Shown in pieces: positions 17,482 through 26,029 of a stretch of 64,000 nt of DNA (positions within the stretch are counted from its first letter, which is position 1; each line of letters opens with the position of its first letter). The stretch lies in assembly GCF_018531375.1 (NCBI RefSeq), contig NZ_JAHBOH010000001.1, forward strand, positions 310,001-374,000. The letters are read 5' to 3'. The stretch is from Cellulomonas fulva. Lineage in GTDB: Bacteria > Actinomycetota > Actinomycetes > Actinomycetales > Cellulomonadaceae. The position numbers were made by a program, and so were the translations under genes. The notes below the pieces were generated by a model. It was not told where the DNA came from. It ran no database searches and saw nothing but the letters and a program-made list of their open reading frames with translations.

Positions 17482-18882
17482 GTGAGCGAGCGGCGCGCGG
17501 TCGAGGACCCGGCAGGCACGGCAGAGCCGACAGACCCGACAGCGCCGAAGGACGGTCCCACCCCCGGGGACGGGACCGCCACCGCACGGCGGTCGCGGGT
17601 CGCTGCGGTCCTCGCGGCCGTCGTCGTACCGCTGCTCGTGGCCGCGCTCGTCGTGATGGCCGCGACCTGGCCGGACATGTCAGCGGGACGCCAGGCGGGC
17701 GAGGACGCGGGGCTCGTCGACGTGGGCGTGCAGTACCTGGACGCGACCGTCGTCGGCACGCGCGCGCAGACGTGCGAAGGCTCGATCGAGGACGCGAGCG
17801 CGACGGGCGAGGTCCCGGCCCAGGTGCCGTGCCTCCGGGTCACCGCACGGTTGACGAGCTCGGGCGACGAGGTCGAGGTCGCGGCGCCCGCGGGCACGAC
17901 GAGCGTCGACGAGGGCGCGCGCATCGTCGTCGAGCGCTACCCCACCGTGGGCGACGCGACGGAGGTCTACGCCTGGTCGGACTACGCCCGCGGGGTGCCG
18001 CTGGGGACGCTCGCGCTCGTGTTCCTGCTGGTCACCGCGCTCGTCGCGGGCTGGCGGGGGCTGCGCGCGATCCTGGGGCTCGCGATCGCGTTCGTCGTGC
18101 TCTGGACGTACGTGCTGCCCGGGCTCGTGGAGGGGACCGACGCGCTCCTGCTCGCGCTGACCGCGTCCGGGGTGATCATGACCGTCGTGCTGTACCTGGC
18201 GCACGGCGTCTCGGTCCGGACGACCACCGCACTGGTCGGCACGTTCGCCGGGCTGCTCGTCGTGACGCTCGTCGGGTCCCTCGCGGCGTGGGCGGCGCAC
18301 CTGCAGCCCGTGGCGACCGAGGACGACTACCGGCTCGCCGGGCTGCTGGGCGACGACGGCGTCGCGACGCTGCACGGCGTGTTCCTGTGCGGCCTGGTGC
18401 TCGCCGGCCTGGGCGTCCTCAACGACGTCACGGTCACGCAGTCGTCCGCGGTGTGGGAGCTGCGCGCCGCGGACCCCACCGCGTCGTGGCGGCAGCTGTT
18501 CTCGGGCGGCATGCGCATCGGCCGGGACCACATCGCCTCGACCGTCTACACGATCGCGTTCGCCTACGTCGGGGCGTCGCTGCCCGTGCTGCTCCTGCTG
18601 CAGGTCTACGACCAGCCGCTCCGCCGCACGCTCACGGGCGGCGTCTTCGCGGCGGAGATCGTCCGGACGCTCGCGGGGTCGATCGGCCTGGTCCTGGCGA
18701 TCCCGCTGACCACGCTCGTCGCCGCGCTGACGGCGCACGCGACGCCGGTCACGGCGCGGTTGCGTCGTGAGGCCGCGGCCCATGGTCACGGTCATGGTCA
18801 CGGTCACGGTCACGGTCACGGCGATGGTCAGGGTCCTGCTCAAGCCGTCGGTCCTGGTCGGGCGGCCGGGCGCCGGCACTGA
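17482..18882 (+). CDS. YibE/F family membrane protein with His-rich tail
   Basis: Multi-pass membrane protein of about 466 residues. One helix near the N-terminus is followed by an extracytoplasmic domain with one Cys pair, then about 7 helices carrying family motifs LVVTALVAGWRGLRA-type, VLYLAHGVS, GLGVLNDVTVTQSSAVWELR and MRIGRDHIASTVYTIAFAY. Family function is not established (COG5438). The C-terminus is HGHGHGHGHGHGD, a likely metal-binding tail. GTG at 17482 is chosen (AGGA 8 bases before). GTG at 17467 or 17419 is possible. Its last 134 bases overlap the 3' end of the convergent paralogue. Confidence 0.85.
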   Translation: MSERRAVEDPAGTAEPTDPTAPKDGPTPGDGTATARRSRVAAVLAAVVVPLLVAALVVMAATWPDMSAGRQAGEDAGLVDVGVQYLDATVVGTRAQTCEGSIEDASATGEVPAQVPCLRVTARLTSSGDEVEVAAPAGTTSVDEGARIVVERYPTVGDATEVYAWSDYARGVPLGTLALVFLLVTALVAGWRGLRAILGLAIAFVVLWTYVLPGLVEGTDALLLALTASGVIMTVVLYLAHGVSVRTTTALVGTFAGLLVVTLVGSLAAWAAHLQPVATEDDYRLAGLLGDDGVATLHGVFLCGLVLAGLGVLNDVTVTQSSAVWELRAADPTASWRQLFSGGMRIGRDHIASTVYTIAFAYVGASLPVLLLLQVYDQPLRRTLTGGVFAAEIVRTLAGSIGLVLAIPLTTLVAALTAHATPVTARLRREAAAHGHGHGHGHGHGHGDGQGPAQAVGPGRAAGRRH

Positions 18883-20017
18883 CCACCAGCGCCGCGATCG
18901 CGGTGGTGACCGGGATCGCCAGGACCAGGCCGATCGAGCCGACGAGGGTGCGCGCCACCTCCTCGGCCAGCTCGCCGCTGGTGAGCGACTCGAGCAGCGC
19001 GCGGTCGGCGACGCTCACCAGCAGCACCAGCGGCAGGGCGGCCCCGACGTAGGCGAACGCGATCGTGTAGACGGTCGAGGCGATGTGGTCGCGGCCGATG
19101 CGCATGCCCCGCGTGAACAGGTCGCGCCGCGACGCCGCGGGGTCGGCCGCGCGGAGCTCCCACACCGCCGAGGCCTGGGTGATCGTCACGTCGTTGAGCA
19201 CGCCCAGGCCGGCCAGCACCATGCCGCACAGCAGCACGTCGCGCAGACTCATGGCCGGCGCGACGTTGCGCAGGTCGAGCGCGTACTCGTCGGACAGGCC
19301 CGTGAGGTGCGCGGCGCCCGTGGCCCACGCCGCGATCCCGGCCGTCAGGACCAGGCCGACGAGCGTCCCGAGCAGCGCGGTGGACGTGCGCAGCGAGACG
19401 CCGTGCGCCAGGTACAGCACGACGAACATGATCAGCGAGGAGCTGACGAGCGCGACGGGGAGCGCGGGCATGCCGGCCAGGAGCGCGGGCAGCGTGAACA
19501 CGCCCAGCACGCCGAACGCGAGGCCGAGCCCGACGAGCGCCCCCAGCCCGCGCCAGCGCGCGACCAGCAGCACGAGCACCCCGAACACGATCCCGAGCGC
19601 GGCGAGCGGCGGCCCGCGCACGAAGTCGAGGAACACGTACGGTGTGCCGAGGTCGCCGTAGACGTCGTCGGACCCGAGGTCCACGACGCGCAGCCGGTCG
19701 CCCGCGCCGACCTCGTCGAGGTACTCCGGCGGGACGCTGACCACCACGGCCGTCCCGTCCCCGAGCGTCGCGGTGACCTCCTGGCCGGGCTCGGCGCCGG
19801 GGTCGACGCCCTCGACCGTGAGCACGCGCACCGTGCTGCCGGGCGCGCTGGTGTCGAGCACCGGCTGCTCGCCGCGCGGCCAGAGCGCGCCGAGCCCGTA
19901 CAGCGTGAGCGCCAGGGCCGGCAGCAGGATCGCCGCGAAGACGCGCCGCGCCCGCCGGTGGTCCCGCGGCGCGACGCGCGCCGGCTCGAGGGCGTGGACG
20001 TGCGCGGCGTGGTCCAT
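18749..20017 (-). CDS. YibE/F family membrane protein, second copy
   Basis: A 422-residue paralogue of the plus-strand YibE/F gene with the same core motifs (VLYLAHGVS, LNDVTITQASAVWELRAADP, MRIGRDHIASTVYTIAFAY). The start at ATG 20017 gives an N-terminus MDHAAHVHAL, rich in His, before the first helix. A TTG start at 20044 is less likely. The C-terminus reads DRDRDRDHDRDHG, made by the same GGTCAC repeat that gives HGHGHG on the other strand. An imperfect dyad GAGAACGATTGTC lies at 20042-20054, upstream of the start, and could be a Fur/Zur-type site. That is speculative. Confidence 0.85.
   Translation of the reverse strand: MDHAAHVHALEPARVAPRDHRRARRVFAAILLPALALTLYGLGALWPRGEQPVLDTSAPGSTVRVLTVEGVDPGAEPGQEVTATLGDGTAVVVSVPPEYLDEVGAGDRLRVVDLGSDDVYGDLGTPYVFLDFVRGPPLAALGIVFGVLVLLVARWRGLGALVGLGLAFGVLGVFTLPALLAGMPALPVALVSSSLIMFVVLYLAHGVSLRTSTALLGTLVGLVLTAGIAAWATGAAHLTGLSDEYALDLRNVAPAMSLRDVLLCGMVLAGLGVLNDVTITQASAVWELRAADPAASRRDLFTRGMRIGRDHIASTVYTIAFAYVGAALPLVLLVSVADRALLESLTSGELAEEVARTLVGSIGLVLAIPVTTAIAALVVSAGARPPDQDRRLEQDPDHRRDRDRDRDHDRDHGPRPHDATAP
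18784..18831. repeat. GGTCAC hexamer repeat shared by two convergent genes
   Basis: Eight six-base units (GGTCAC with GGTCAT, GGCGAT and GGTCAG variants). Read on plus it encodes Gly-His repeats, on minus Asp-Arg/Asp-His repeats, within the overlapping 3' ends of the two YibE/F genes. Confidence 0.9.
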
Positions 20018-20061
20018 GCGCGGGAGCCTACCCGCGAAGGACAATCGTTCTCAGGAGCGCC

Positions 20062-20469
20062 TCAGGCGGCGCGGGCGCTCGTGCGGCGGTCGCGGGCGAC
20101 CACGGTCTCGTCGGGTACGTGCTCGTCGGACTCGACCGTCACGCCGTCCGCGACGTGCGCCCCGGCCCCGACGGTCACGCGGCTGCCGAGCCGCGCCCCG
20201 GCGCCGACGACGGCCTCACGGCCGACGTGGACGTGCGTGCCCAGGCGGCTGTGCGGGCCGACCATCGCACCGGACTCGACCCAGACGTGCGCGCCCACGC
20301 GGACGCCGCCGCCCACGAGCGCGCCGGGGTCCACCCAGGCGGTCTCCGCCACGTACGCAGACGGGTCGACGGAGGCGGTCTGCGCGACCAGTCCCCCGCC
20401 GTTGTCGTGCCGGCGGTAGCGCACGACCGTGCCGTCATCGGTCTCGAGCTCTTCGTATCGCTTCCTCAT
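20062..20469 (-). CDS. Hexapeptide-repeat (left-handed beta-helix) protein
   Basis: A 135-residue protein. After about 25 residues (MRKRYEELETDDGTVVRYRR) it consists of hexapeptide repeats: QTASVDPSAYVAETAWVDPG, then repeated GxxVGxxxxV/AxVxxxSxV patterns over about 90 residues. This forms a short parallel beta-helix, as in acyltransferases and gamma-carbonic anhydrases, but no His triad or transferase domain is visible, so a structural or binding role is as likely. ATG at 20469 has a GA-rich leader. The start codon lies in the second copy of an imperfect direct repeat (TCGTTACGAG/TCGTTATGAG) that may be an operator. Confidence 0.75.
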   Translation of the reverse strand: MRKRYEELETDDGTVVRYRRHDNGGGLVAQTASVDPSAYVAETAWVDPGALVGGGVRVGAHVWVESGAMVGPHSRLGTHVHVGREAVVGAGARLGSRVTVGAGAHVADGVTVESDEHVPDETVVARDRRTSARAA

Positions 20470-20596
20470 AACGACTCTCGTAACGATTCGCGTGACGCCG
20501 GTGTTCCCGGCGGTTCGCGCGTCGCCGTGCGGCCGCAGGGCTGAGCGCGGGCGCCGGAGTCGGGGACACGCGCCCGGGGCGGCTACCTTGGCGTCC

Positions 20597-22081
20597 GTGC
20601 TGCAGGGCTCCCACGACGACGTCGCCGCGCTGGTCGCTGCCCGCACACCGCTCGTCGTGCTGGCGACCACCGACGAGGAGGCCGCGCTGCAGCTCGTCGT
20701 CCGCTCGGTGGGCGGTGCGGGCGCGACGCGACCGGTGTTCCGGTGGAGCATCACGGACGGGCTGCGGCGCGTGGACGTGGACCTCGGTGCCGCGCAGCGC
20801 CACAACGCGGACCCGCCGACGCTGCTGCGCTCGGTGCTGGAGAGCACGCAGCCGGCCACGTACGTGCTGCTCGACCTGCACCCCTGGTTCGACGATCCGG
20901 TGGTCGTCCGGCTGCTGAAGGACCTGGCCCAGCTCCCGCCCGCCCGGCGCAGCACGCTGGTCCTGGTCTCCCACGCGGTGGAGCTGCCGCCCGAGCTCGA
21001 CCACCTCGCGGTGCACGTGCCCGTCGCGTTCCCGACGGCCGAGGAGCGTGCGGCGATCGTCGACGACGCGGTCCGGACCTACGCGTCGCTCACCGGCCGG
21101 TTCCCGGACGTCGACCCGCACGCCCGCCAGCTCCTGGTGGACCGGCTGGCGGGTCTGTCCCGCGCCGACGTGGCGCGGCTCGCGCACGGGGCGGTCGTGG
21201 CGGACGGGGCGATCACCGCGCGCGACGTGCCGGTGGTGGAGAAGGCGCGGTTCGAGGCGCTCGCGGCGGACGGCGTGCTGTCCTACGAGTACGCGCAGGC
21301 GGGAGCCGACGACGTCGTCGGACTGGACCGGGTGGTGCGGTGGCTCCGCCTGCGCAAGCCGGCGCTCGACGGCAGCGCACCGCACCTCGAGGCGCCGCGC
21401 GGCATGCTGCTGCTCGGGGTGCAGGGCTGCGGCAAGTCGCTCGCGGCGCGCGCCGCCGCGTCGCTGCTGGGCGTCCCGCTGCTGCGCCTGGACCTCGCGG
21501 GGGTCCACGACAAGTTCGTCGGGGAGTCCGAGCGGCGGCTGCGCGACGCGCTCGCCGCCGCGGACGCGCTCGCGCCGTGCGTCCTGTGGGTCGACGAGAT
21601 CGAGAAGGCGATCGCGACGAGCGACGGCGACGGCGGCTCGGCGCGCCGCGTGCTGGGCACGCTGCTGACGTGGCTCGCGGACCGTCGTTCCCGCGTGTTC
21701 GTGGCCGCGACGGCCAACGACATCTCCGCGCTGCCCCCCGAGCTGGTGCGCAAGGGCCGGTTCGACGAGCTGTTCTTCGTGGACCTGCCCGACGACGCGG
21801 AGCGCGCGGCGCTGCTGCGGCTGCACGCCGGGCGCCGCGGGCTGACCCCCGCCGACGACGAGCTGCGCGCGCTGGTCGCTGCGTCCGCCGGGTTCTCGGG
21901 CGCGGAGATCGAGCAGGCGGTGGTCGCCGCGACCTACGCCGCGCACGCGCAGGGCGGGCGGCTGCACGCGCGCACGGTGCACGACGAGCTGCGCGGCACC
22001 CGCCCGCTCGCGGTGGTCATGGGCGAGCGCGTGGCCGAGCTGCGGGCGTGGGCGGCGACGCGGACGGTGCCGGCGCGATGA
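20597..22081 (+). CDS. Ycf46-like AAA+ ATPase
   Basis: A 494-residue cytoplasmic ATPase with the Ycf46 plan. A degenerate N-terminal AAA module opens with ARTPLVVLATTDEEAALQL, followed by an active AAA module with GVQGCGKS (Walker A, Lys about 280), RLDLAGVHDKFVGESERRLR, VLWVDEIEKA (Walker B) and an arginine-finger region ELVRKGRFDELFFVDLP. No FtsH-type protease domain follows. Ycf46 is known in cyanobacteria, where it has been linked to CO2 utilisation. Its role in Actinobacteria is unclear. GTG at 20597 is selected. The frame is open further upstream without family similarity. Overlaps the MFS gene by 4 bases (ATGA). Confidence 0.88.
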   Translation: MLQGSHDDVAALVAARTPLVVLATTDEEAALQLVVRSVGGAGATRPVFRWSITDGLRRVDVDLGAAQRHNADPPTLLRSVLESTQPATYVLLDLHPWFDDPVVVRLLKDLAQLPPARRSTLVLVSHAVELPPELDHLAVHVPVAFPTAEERAAIVDDAVRTYASLTGRFPDVDPHARQLLVDRLAGLSRADVARLAHGAVVADGAITARDVPVVEKARFEALAADGVLSYEYAQAGADDVVGLDRVVRWLRLRKPALDGSAPHLEAPRGMLLLGVQGCGKSLAARAAASLLGVPLLRLDLAGVHDKFVGESERRLRDALAAADALAPCVLWVDEIEKAIATSDGDGGSARRVLGTLLTWLADRRSRVFVAATANDISALPPELVRKGRFDELFFVDLPDDAERAALLRLHAGRRGLTPADDELRALVAASAGFSGAEIEQAVVAATYAAHAQGGRLHARTVHDELRGTRPLAVVMGERVAELRAWAATRTVPAR

Positions 22082-23553
22082 CCCGCCGGGACACCGCCGC
22101 GATCCCCCGCCGCACGGTCGTCGGGTACGCGCTCGGCTCGGTCGGCACGGGCGGGTTCGGCACCCTGCCCGGCCTGGTCCTCGCCTACTACCTGACCGAC
22201 ACGCTCGGCGTCGCCGCGGGCGTGGCGAGCCTGGTGGTCACCGTGCCCAAGCTCTGGGACGTCGTCATCGACCCGTTCATCGGCGCGCGCTCCGATGCGG
22301 ACGCCGCCCGGCACGGGTCCCGACGGCGGTTCCTGCTGGCCGGCGCGCTCGCGCTGCCCCTGCTCTTCGCGGCCGTGTTCGCCGCTCCCCCGGCCGTGCG
22401 CGGTGCCGCGGCCGCCGCGTGGGTCGTCGTCACGTTCGTCGCCGCCGCCACCGCGTTCAGCCTGTTCCAGGTCCCCTACATCGCGCTGCCGGCCGAGATC
22501 GCGCCGGACTACGCCTCCCGGACCCGCCTGCTCGCGCCGCGCATCGCCGTGCTCGCGGTCGCGATCCTGGCGTTCGGCGCGGGCGGTCCGCTGGTCCGCG
22601 ACGCCGTCGGCGGCGGCCGCGCCGGGTACGCCGTGATGGGCCTGGTCTGCGGCGTCACCATCGGGCTCGGGATGCTCGCGGCGTGGTGGGGCGCGCCGCG
22701 GCGCGCCGAGGTCGCGACGTCCGCCGGGCGGCTGTCCGACGAGCACCACGGCGCCGCGCACGAGAACAAGCACGAGAACACGCACGAGAACGAGCACGAC
22801 GACCAGCGAGACGGGGAACCCGCGGTCGCCGCCCCGCGCCCGGCCCGGCGCGGGGACGCGCTGCGCGCCGGCGTGGCCGCGCTGCGCGAGCTCCCGGCGT
22901 TCCGGGCGCTGCTGGCGACGTTCGTGCTGCAGGCGCTGGCCACGGGCGCGATGCTCGCGGCCGCGCAGTACGTCGCCACGTACACGCTGGGCTCCGAGGG
23001 CGCGGTGACCGTCCTGTTCGCGGCGCTCGTCGCGCCCGCGCTGCTGGTGATGCCGCTCGCGACCCGAGTGGCCGACCGCATCGGCAAGTGCCGGGCGCTC
23101 GTCGGCTCCTCCGTGCTGTTCGCGCTCGCCGCCCTCGCCCTGGTCCCCGCGCGTGAGGCGCCCGGCGCGTGGGTCTACGCGCCGGTGGCCCTGGCCGGGG
23201 TCGCGTACGCCGGCATGCAGCTCTACCCGCTCGCGATGCTCCCCGACGTCGCGGTGGTCGACGCCCGCGAGCGCGGCGTGGACCGCGCGGGCGTGCTGGG
23301 CGGCGTCTGGACCGCCGGCGAGACCGCGGGGCTGGCGCTCGGGCCCACGCTGGTGCTGGCGCTGCTGGCCGTCACGGGGTTCGTCTCCCGCACGGGCGAC
23401 GAGGTCGTGGCGCAGCCGGGCTCGGCGCTCACCGGCGTCGTCGTCGCGTTCTCCGCCCTGCCCGCCGTGCTCGTCGGGCTCTCGCTGATCCCCCTGTCGC
23501 GGTACCGGCTCACGGCCGAGATCGTCGATGACCGCCCGGAGGTGGCCGCATGA
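22078..23553 (+). CDS. MFS/GPH-type cation symporter
   Basis: A 491-residue transporter with about 12 helices. VGYALGSVGTGGFGTLPGL at the N-terminus, DVVIDPFIGARSD between helices 2 and 3, and FQVPYIALPAEI further on are hallmarks of the glycoside-pentoside-hexuronide (MFS_2) group. The central cytoplasmic loop contains repeated His-Glu-Asn triplets (HENKHENTHENEHDD) that might bind metal. It lies between the AAA ATPase and the PLP enzyme with ATGA overlaps on both sides, so the three are one translation unit. The substrate is unknown. A lipid-like or amine substrate is conceivable from the neighbour. Confidence 0.88.
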   Translation: MTRRDTAAIPRRTVVGYALGSVGTGGFGTLPGLVLAYYLTDTLGVAAGVASLVVTVPKLWDVVIDPFIGARSDADAARHGSRRRFLLAGALALPLLFAAVFAAPPAVRGAAAAAWVVVTFVAAATAFSLFQVPYIALPAEIAPDYASRTRLLAPRIAVLAVAILAFGAGGPLVRDAVGGGRAGYAVMGLVCGVTIGLGMLAAWWGAPRRAEVATSAGRLSDEHHGAAHENKHENTHENEHDDQRDGEPAVAAPRPARRGDALRAGVAALRELPAFRALLATFVLQALATGAMLAAAQYVATYTLGSEGAVTVLFAALVAPALLVMPLATRVADRIGKCRALVGSSVLFALAALALVPAREAPGAWVYAPVALAGVAYAGMQLYPLAMLPDVAVVDARERGVDRAGVLGGVWTAGETAGLALGPTLVLALLAVTGFVSRTGDEVVAQPGSALTGVVVAFSALPAVLVGLSLIPLSRYRLTAEIVDDRPEVAA

Positions 23554-25034
23554 CCGAGACCCGTCCCGAGGGTGGGAGCCCCGCCGACCGCACGCGCGCG
23601 GGTGGCCGTCCCGCCGACGACGTGCTCGCCGAGCTGCTGGCGCTGCGCGCCGCCGACCCGCCGACCCACGGCGGCCGCGTGCTGTCCTACGTCTACGACC
23701 CGGGCCGCCCCGACCTCGACGCCCTCGCCGAGCGCGCGGCCACGGCGTTCCTGCCCGTCAACGGGCTCGACCCGACGACGTTCACGTCCGTCGCGGCGAT
23801 CGAGCGCGCGCTCGTCGCCCGCGCGCGGGCCACGTTCCACGGGTCCGACGACGTGGTCGGCTCGGTGACGTCGGGCGGCACCGAGTCGTGCCTGCTCGCG
23901 GTCAAGGCCGCGCGCGAGACCTGGCGCGCGGCCTCGTCGTCCCGGGCCACCGCCCAGGAGCGCGCGACGATCGTGCTGGCGACCACCGCGCACCCCGCCT
24001 TCCACAAGGCGGCCGCCTACCTGGACCTCGACGTGGTCGCGGTGCCGGTGGACCCCGCGTCCGGGCGGGCGGATCCGGGGCGCATGGTCGCCGCGCTCGA
24101 CGAGGCCGGGGACCGGGCCGCGCTCGTCGTGGTGTCCGCCCCGTCCTACCCGTTCGGCGTCGTGGACCCGGTCGCGGAGGTCGCCGCCGGCGCGGCCGAG
24201 CGCGGCGTCGCGTGCCACGTGGACGCGTGCATCGGCGGCTGGGTGCTGCCGTGGTGGGGCGACCTCGAGCCGTGGGACCTGGCGGTGCCGGGCGTGACGT
24301 CGTTGTCCGCGGACCTGCACAAGTACGGGTACGCGCCCAAGGGCGCGTCGGTGGTGCTGCACCGCGGGCGGGACCGGCACGCGGCGCAGTACTTCGTCAC
24401 GACGGCATGGCCCGGCTACCCGGTGGTCAACCCGACCGTGCTGGGCTCCCGCGCGGCCGGCGCGATGGCCGCGGCGTGGGCGATCGGCGAGGCGCTCGGC
24501 GACGACGGCTACGCCGAGCTCGTCGGGCGCACGCGCTCCGCCGTCGCGGTGGTGCGGCGCGCGCTCGACGCGACCGCGGGCCTGCGCGTCGTCGGGTCGC
24601 CGACGGGTCCGCTGCTGGCGCTGGCTGCCGACGAGGCCGCCGACGGGACCACCGACGGGGCCGCTGGCGCGGTGGACCCGTTCCGGCTGGTCGACGCCCT
24701 GCGCGCCCGCGGCTGGCTCGCGCAGTGCCAGCCCGCGATGACGCAGCCCGACGGGACCGTGCTGCCGCGGACCGCGCACCTGACGCTGACGGCCGTGACC
24801 GCCGACGTCGCCGACCAGCTCGCGGCGGACCTGGTCGCGGCCGCCGACGCCGTGCGCGGCGTCGCCCCGGCAGACCCGGACCCCGGCCTCGTCGCGCGCG
24901 TGCTCACCGAGGGGCTGCCCGACGAGCTGGCGGGCGTCATGGCGACGCTCGAGGCGCTGCCCGCCGACGTGGTCCGGCCGGCCCTGGTGCAGGTGCTGCA
25001 GGCCGCGATCGACCCGGGACCCGCCCGCGCCTGA
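23550..25034 (+). CDS. PLP-dependent decarboxylase/lyase, sphingosine-1-phosphate-lyase-like
   Basis: A 494-residue fold-type I PLP enzyme. GSVTSGGTESCLLAVKAAR is the cofactor phosphate-binding loop, HVDACIGGWVLPW carries the Asp that contacts the pyridine ring, and SLSADLHKYGYAPKGAS contains the Schiff-base Lys (about residue 257). The HKYGYAPKG form is characteristic of sphingosine-1-phosphate lyase and close relatives. A glutamate/tyrosine decarboxylase-like activity is the alternative. It likely acts on an amine or sphingoid-type substrate imported or exported by the overlapping transporter gene. A TetR gene follows after 48 bases. Confidence 0.85.
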   Translation: MTETRPEGGSPADRTRAGGRPADDVLAELLALRAADPPTHGGRVLSYVYDPGRPDLDALAERAATAFLPVNGLDPTTFTSVAAIERALVARARATFHGSDDVVGSVTSGGTESCLLAVKAARETWRAASSSRATAQERATIVLATTAHPAFHKAAAYLDLDVVAVPVDPASGRADPGRMVAALDEAGDRAALVVVSAPSYPFGVVDPVAEVAAGAAERGVACHVDACIGGWVLPWWGDLEPWDLAVPGVTSLSADLHKYGYAPKGASVVLHRGRDRHAAQYFVTTAWPGYPVVNPTVLGSRAAGAMAAAWAIGEALGDDGYAELVGRTRSAVAVVRRALDATAGLRVVGSPTGPLLALAADEAADGTTDGAAGAVDPFRLVDALRARGWLAQCQPAMTQPDGTVLPRTAHLTLTAVTADVADQLAADLVAAADAVRGVAPADPDPGLVARVLTEGLPDELAGVMATLEALPADVVRPALVQVLQAAIDPGPARA

Positions 25035-25082
25035 CCGGCCGGGCTCCGCGGCGCGGGCCGCCGCGCGTGGCACCCTGGCCGG

Positions 25083-25742
25083 GTGGCGGCCGACCGCACC
25101 ACCCCGGACGACCCCGGGGACACCTCCTCGCTACGCGACCACAAGCGCCGCGCGGTGCAGGACGAGCTGAGCCTCGTCGCCATCGACCTGTTCATCGAGC
25201 GGGGCTTCGACGCGACGTCGGTGGAGCAGATCGCCGCCGCGGTCGGGATGTCCGAACGCTCGTTCTTCCGCTACTTCCCGACGAAGGACGCGGTGCTGGC
25301 GCACCAGTCAGCCCGCTGGCGCCGGCTCGTCGCGACCTCGCTCGCGGCGCGGCCGGCGGACGAGCCGGTCTGGTTCTCGCTGCGCCGGGCGTTCGACGAG
25401 TACCTGCGGGTGACGATCGCCGAGGGGCGCGCGCTGCCCCTGCTGCGCATGGTCTACGCGAGCCCGGCGCACCACGGCCAGCTGCTGCACCGCATGGAGC
25501 TGCTGGGTGAGGAGCTCACCGCGGTGCTGGTCGACCGGCTGCGCGGGACGGTCGAGGACCCGGAGCTGGTCGCCTCGGTGCGCGCGGGCACGGTGGTCGC
25601 GTGCCTGGAGGTGGCGCGGCGGCGCTGGGCGGCGACCGCCGGCGCCCAGCGCTTCGACGACCTCCTGGACGCGACGATGGAGCTCGTCGAGCCCGTCAGG
25701 CCGTCCGGCTCCGGTCCTCGAGCGACCGGTTCGGGGAGATGA
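25083..25742 (+). CDS. TetR family regulator (first of a pair)
   Basis: A 219-residue repressor. The N-terminal helix-turn-helix IAAAVGMSERSFFRYFPTKDAVL is a textbook TetR motif, and the rest is a ligand-binding helical domain. GTG start at 25083. It follows the PLP-enzyme gene and may control the AAA-MFS-PLP operon. Very similar in its first 70 residues to the TetR gene at 26030, so the two are paralogues lying on either side of bldC. The last 47 bases overlap the 3' end of bldC on the opposite strand. Confidence 0.93.
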   Translation: MAADRTTPDDPGDTSSLRDHKRRAVQDELSLVAIDLFIERGFDATSVEQIAAAVGMSERSFFRYFPTKDAVLAHQSARWRRLVATSLAARPADEPVWFSLRRAFDEYLRVTIAEGRALPLLRMVYASPAHHGQLLHRMELLGEELTAVLVDRLRGTVEDPELVASVRAGTVVACLEVARRRWAATAGAQRFDDLLDATMELVEPVRPSGSGPRATGSGR

Positions 25743-25914
25743 GCGCGTGCACCTCGGCGCCGAGGTAGCGCCGGTGCCCCCCGAGCGTCCGGATCGACGT
25801 GAGCCGTCCCGCGCGGGCCCACCGGGTCACCGTCTTGGGATCGACGCCGAAGAGGTTCGCGACCTCGTGCGGCGTCAGGAGCTCCTGCGTGTCGTGCTGC
25901 TGGTCGTGGGCCAT
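25696..25914 (-). CDS. bldC: BldC-type MerR-like DNA-binding protein
   Basis: A 72-residue transcription factor made of one MerR-like winged helix: ELLTPHEVANLFGVDPKTVT followed by RWARAGRLTSIRTLGGHRRY, nearly identical in layout to Streptomyces BldC (68 residues), which binds direct repeats cooperatively and delays development. ATG at 25914 has GGAGG about five bases upstream. Convergent overlap with the first TetR gene (47 bases) and divergent from the second. Confidence 0.93.
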   Translation of the reverse strand: MAHDQQHDTQELLTPHEVANLFGVDPKTVTRWARAGRLTSIRTLGGHRRYLGAEVHALISPNRSLEDRSRTA

Positions 25915-25930
25915 GTCGTCCTCCTCCTGC

Positions 25931-25951
25931 GAGGCCCTCGGCGAGGGCCTC
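25931..25951 (-). promoter_or_regulatory. Hairpin in the bldC 5' leader
   Basis: GAGGCCCTC ggc GAGGGCCTC: 9-bp arms directly upstream of the bldC Shine-Dalgarno sequence (GGAGGAGG). It could limit ribosome access or stabilise the leader. Observation only. Confidence 0.5.
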
Positions 25952-25983
25952 CCGTCACCCGAACGTGTCAGCCACTGCCAACG

Positions 25984-26023
25984 GTGACACGAAACGTCAC
26001 GAAACGCACCCCCCGGGCATAAT
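25984..26023 (+). promoter_or_regulatory. Candidate operator and promoter of a leaderless tetR
   Basis: A -10-like CATAAT (26018-26023) ends six bases before the ATG at 26030, which implies a leaderless transcript. Upstream lie the dyad GTGAC-7-GTCAC (25984-26000) and a 10-base-spaced direct repeat CACGAAACG (25988-25996, 25998-26006). This would be a suitable site for TetR autoregulation or for BldC, which binds direct repeats. Confidence 0.5.
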
Positions 26024-26029
26024 CGGGAC

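Noticed and set aside
18784..18831. GGTCAC array considered as CRISPR-like repeat
   Set aside because: No spacers. It is a simple in-frame hexamer repeat coding for protein tails.
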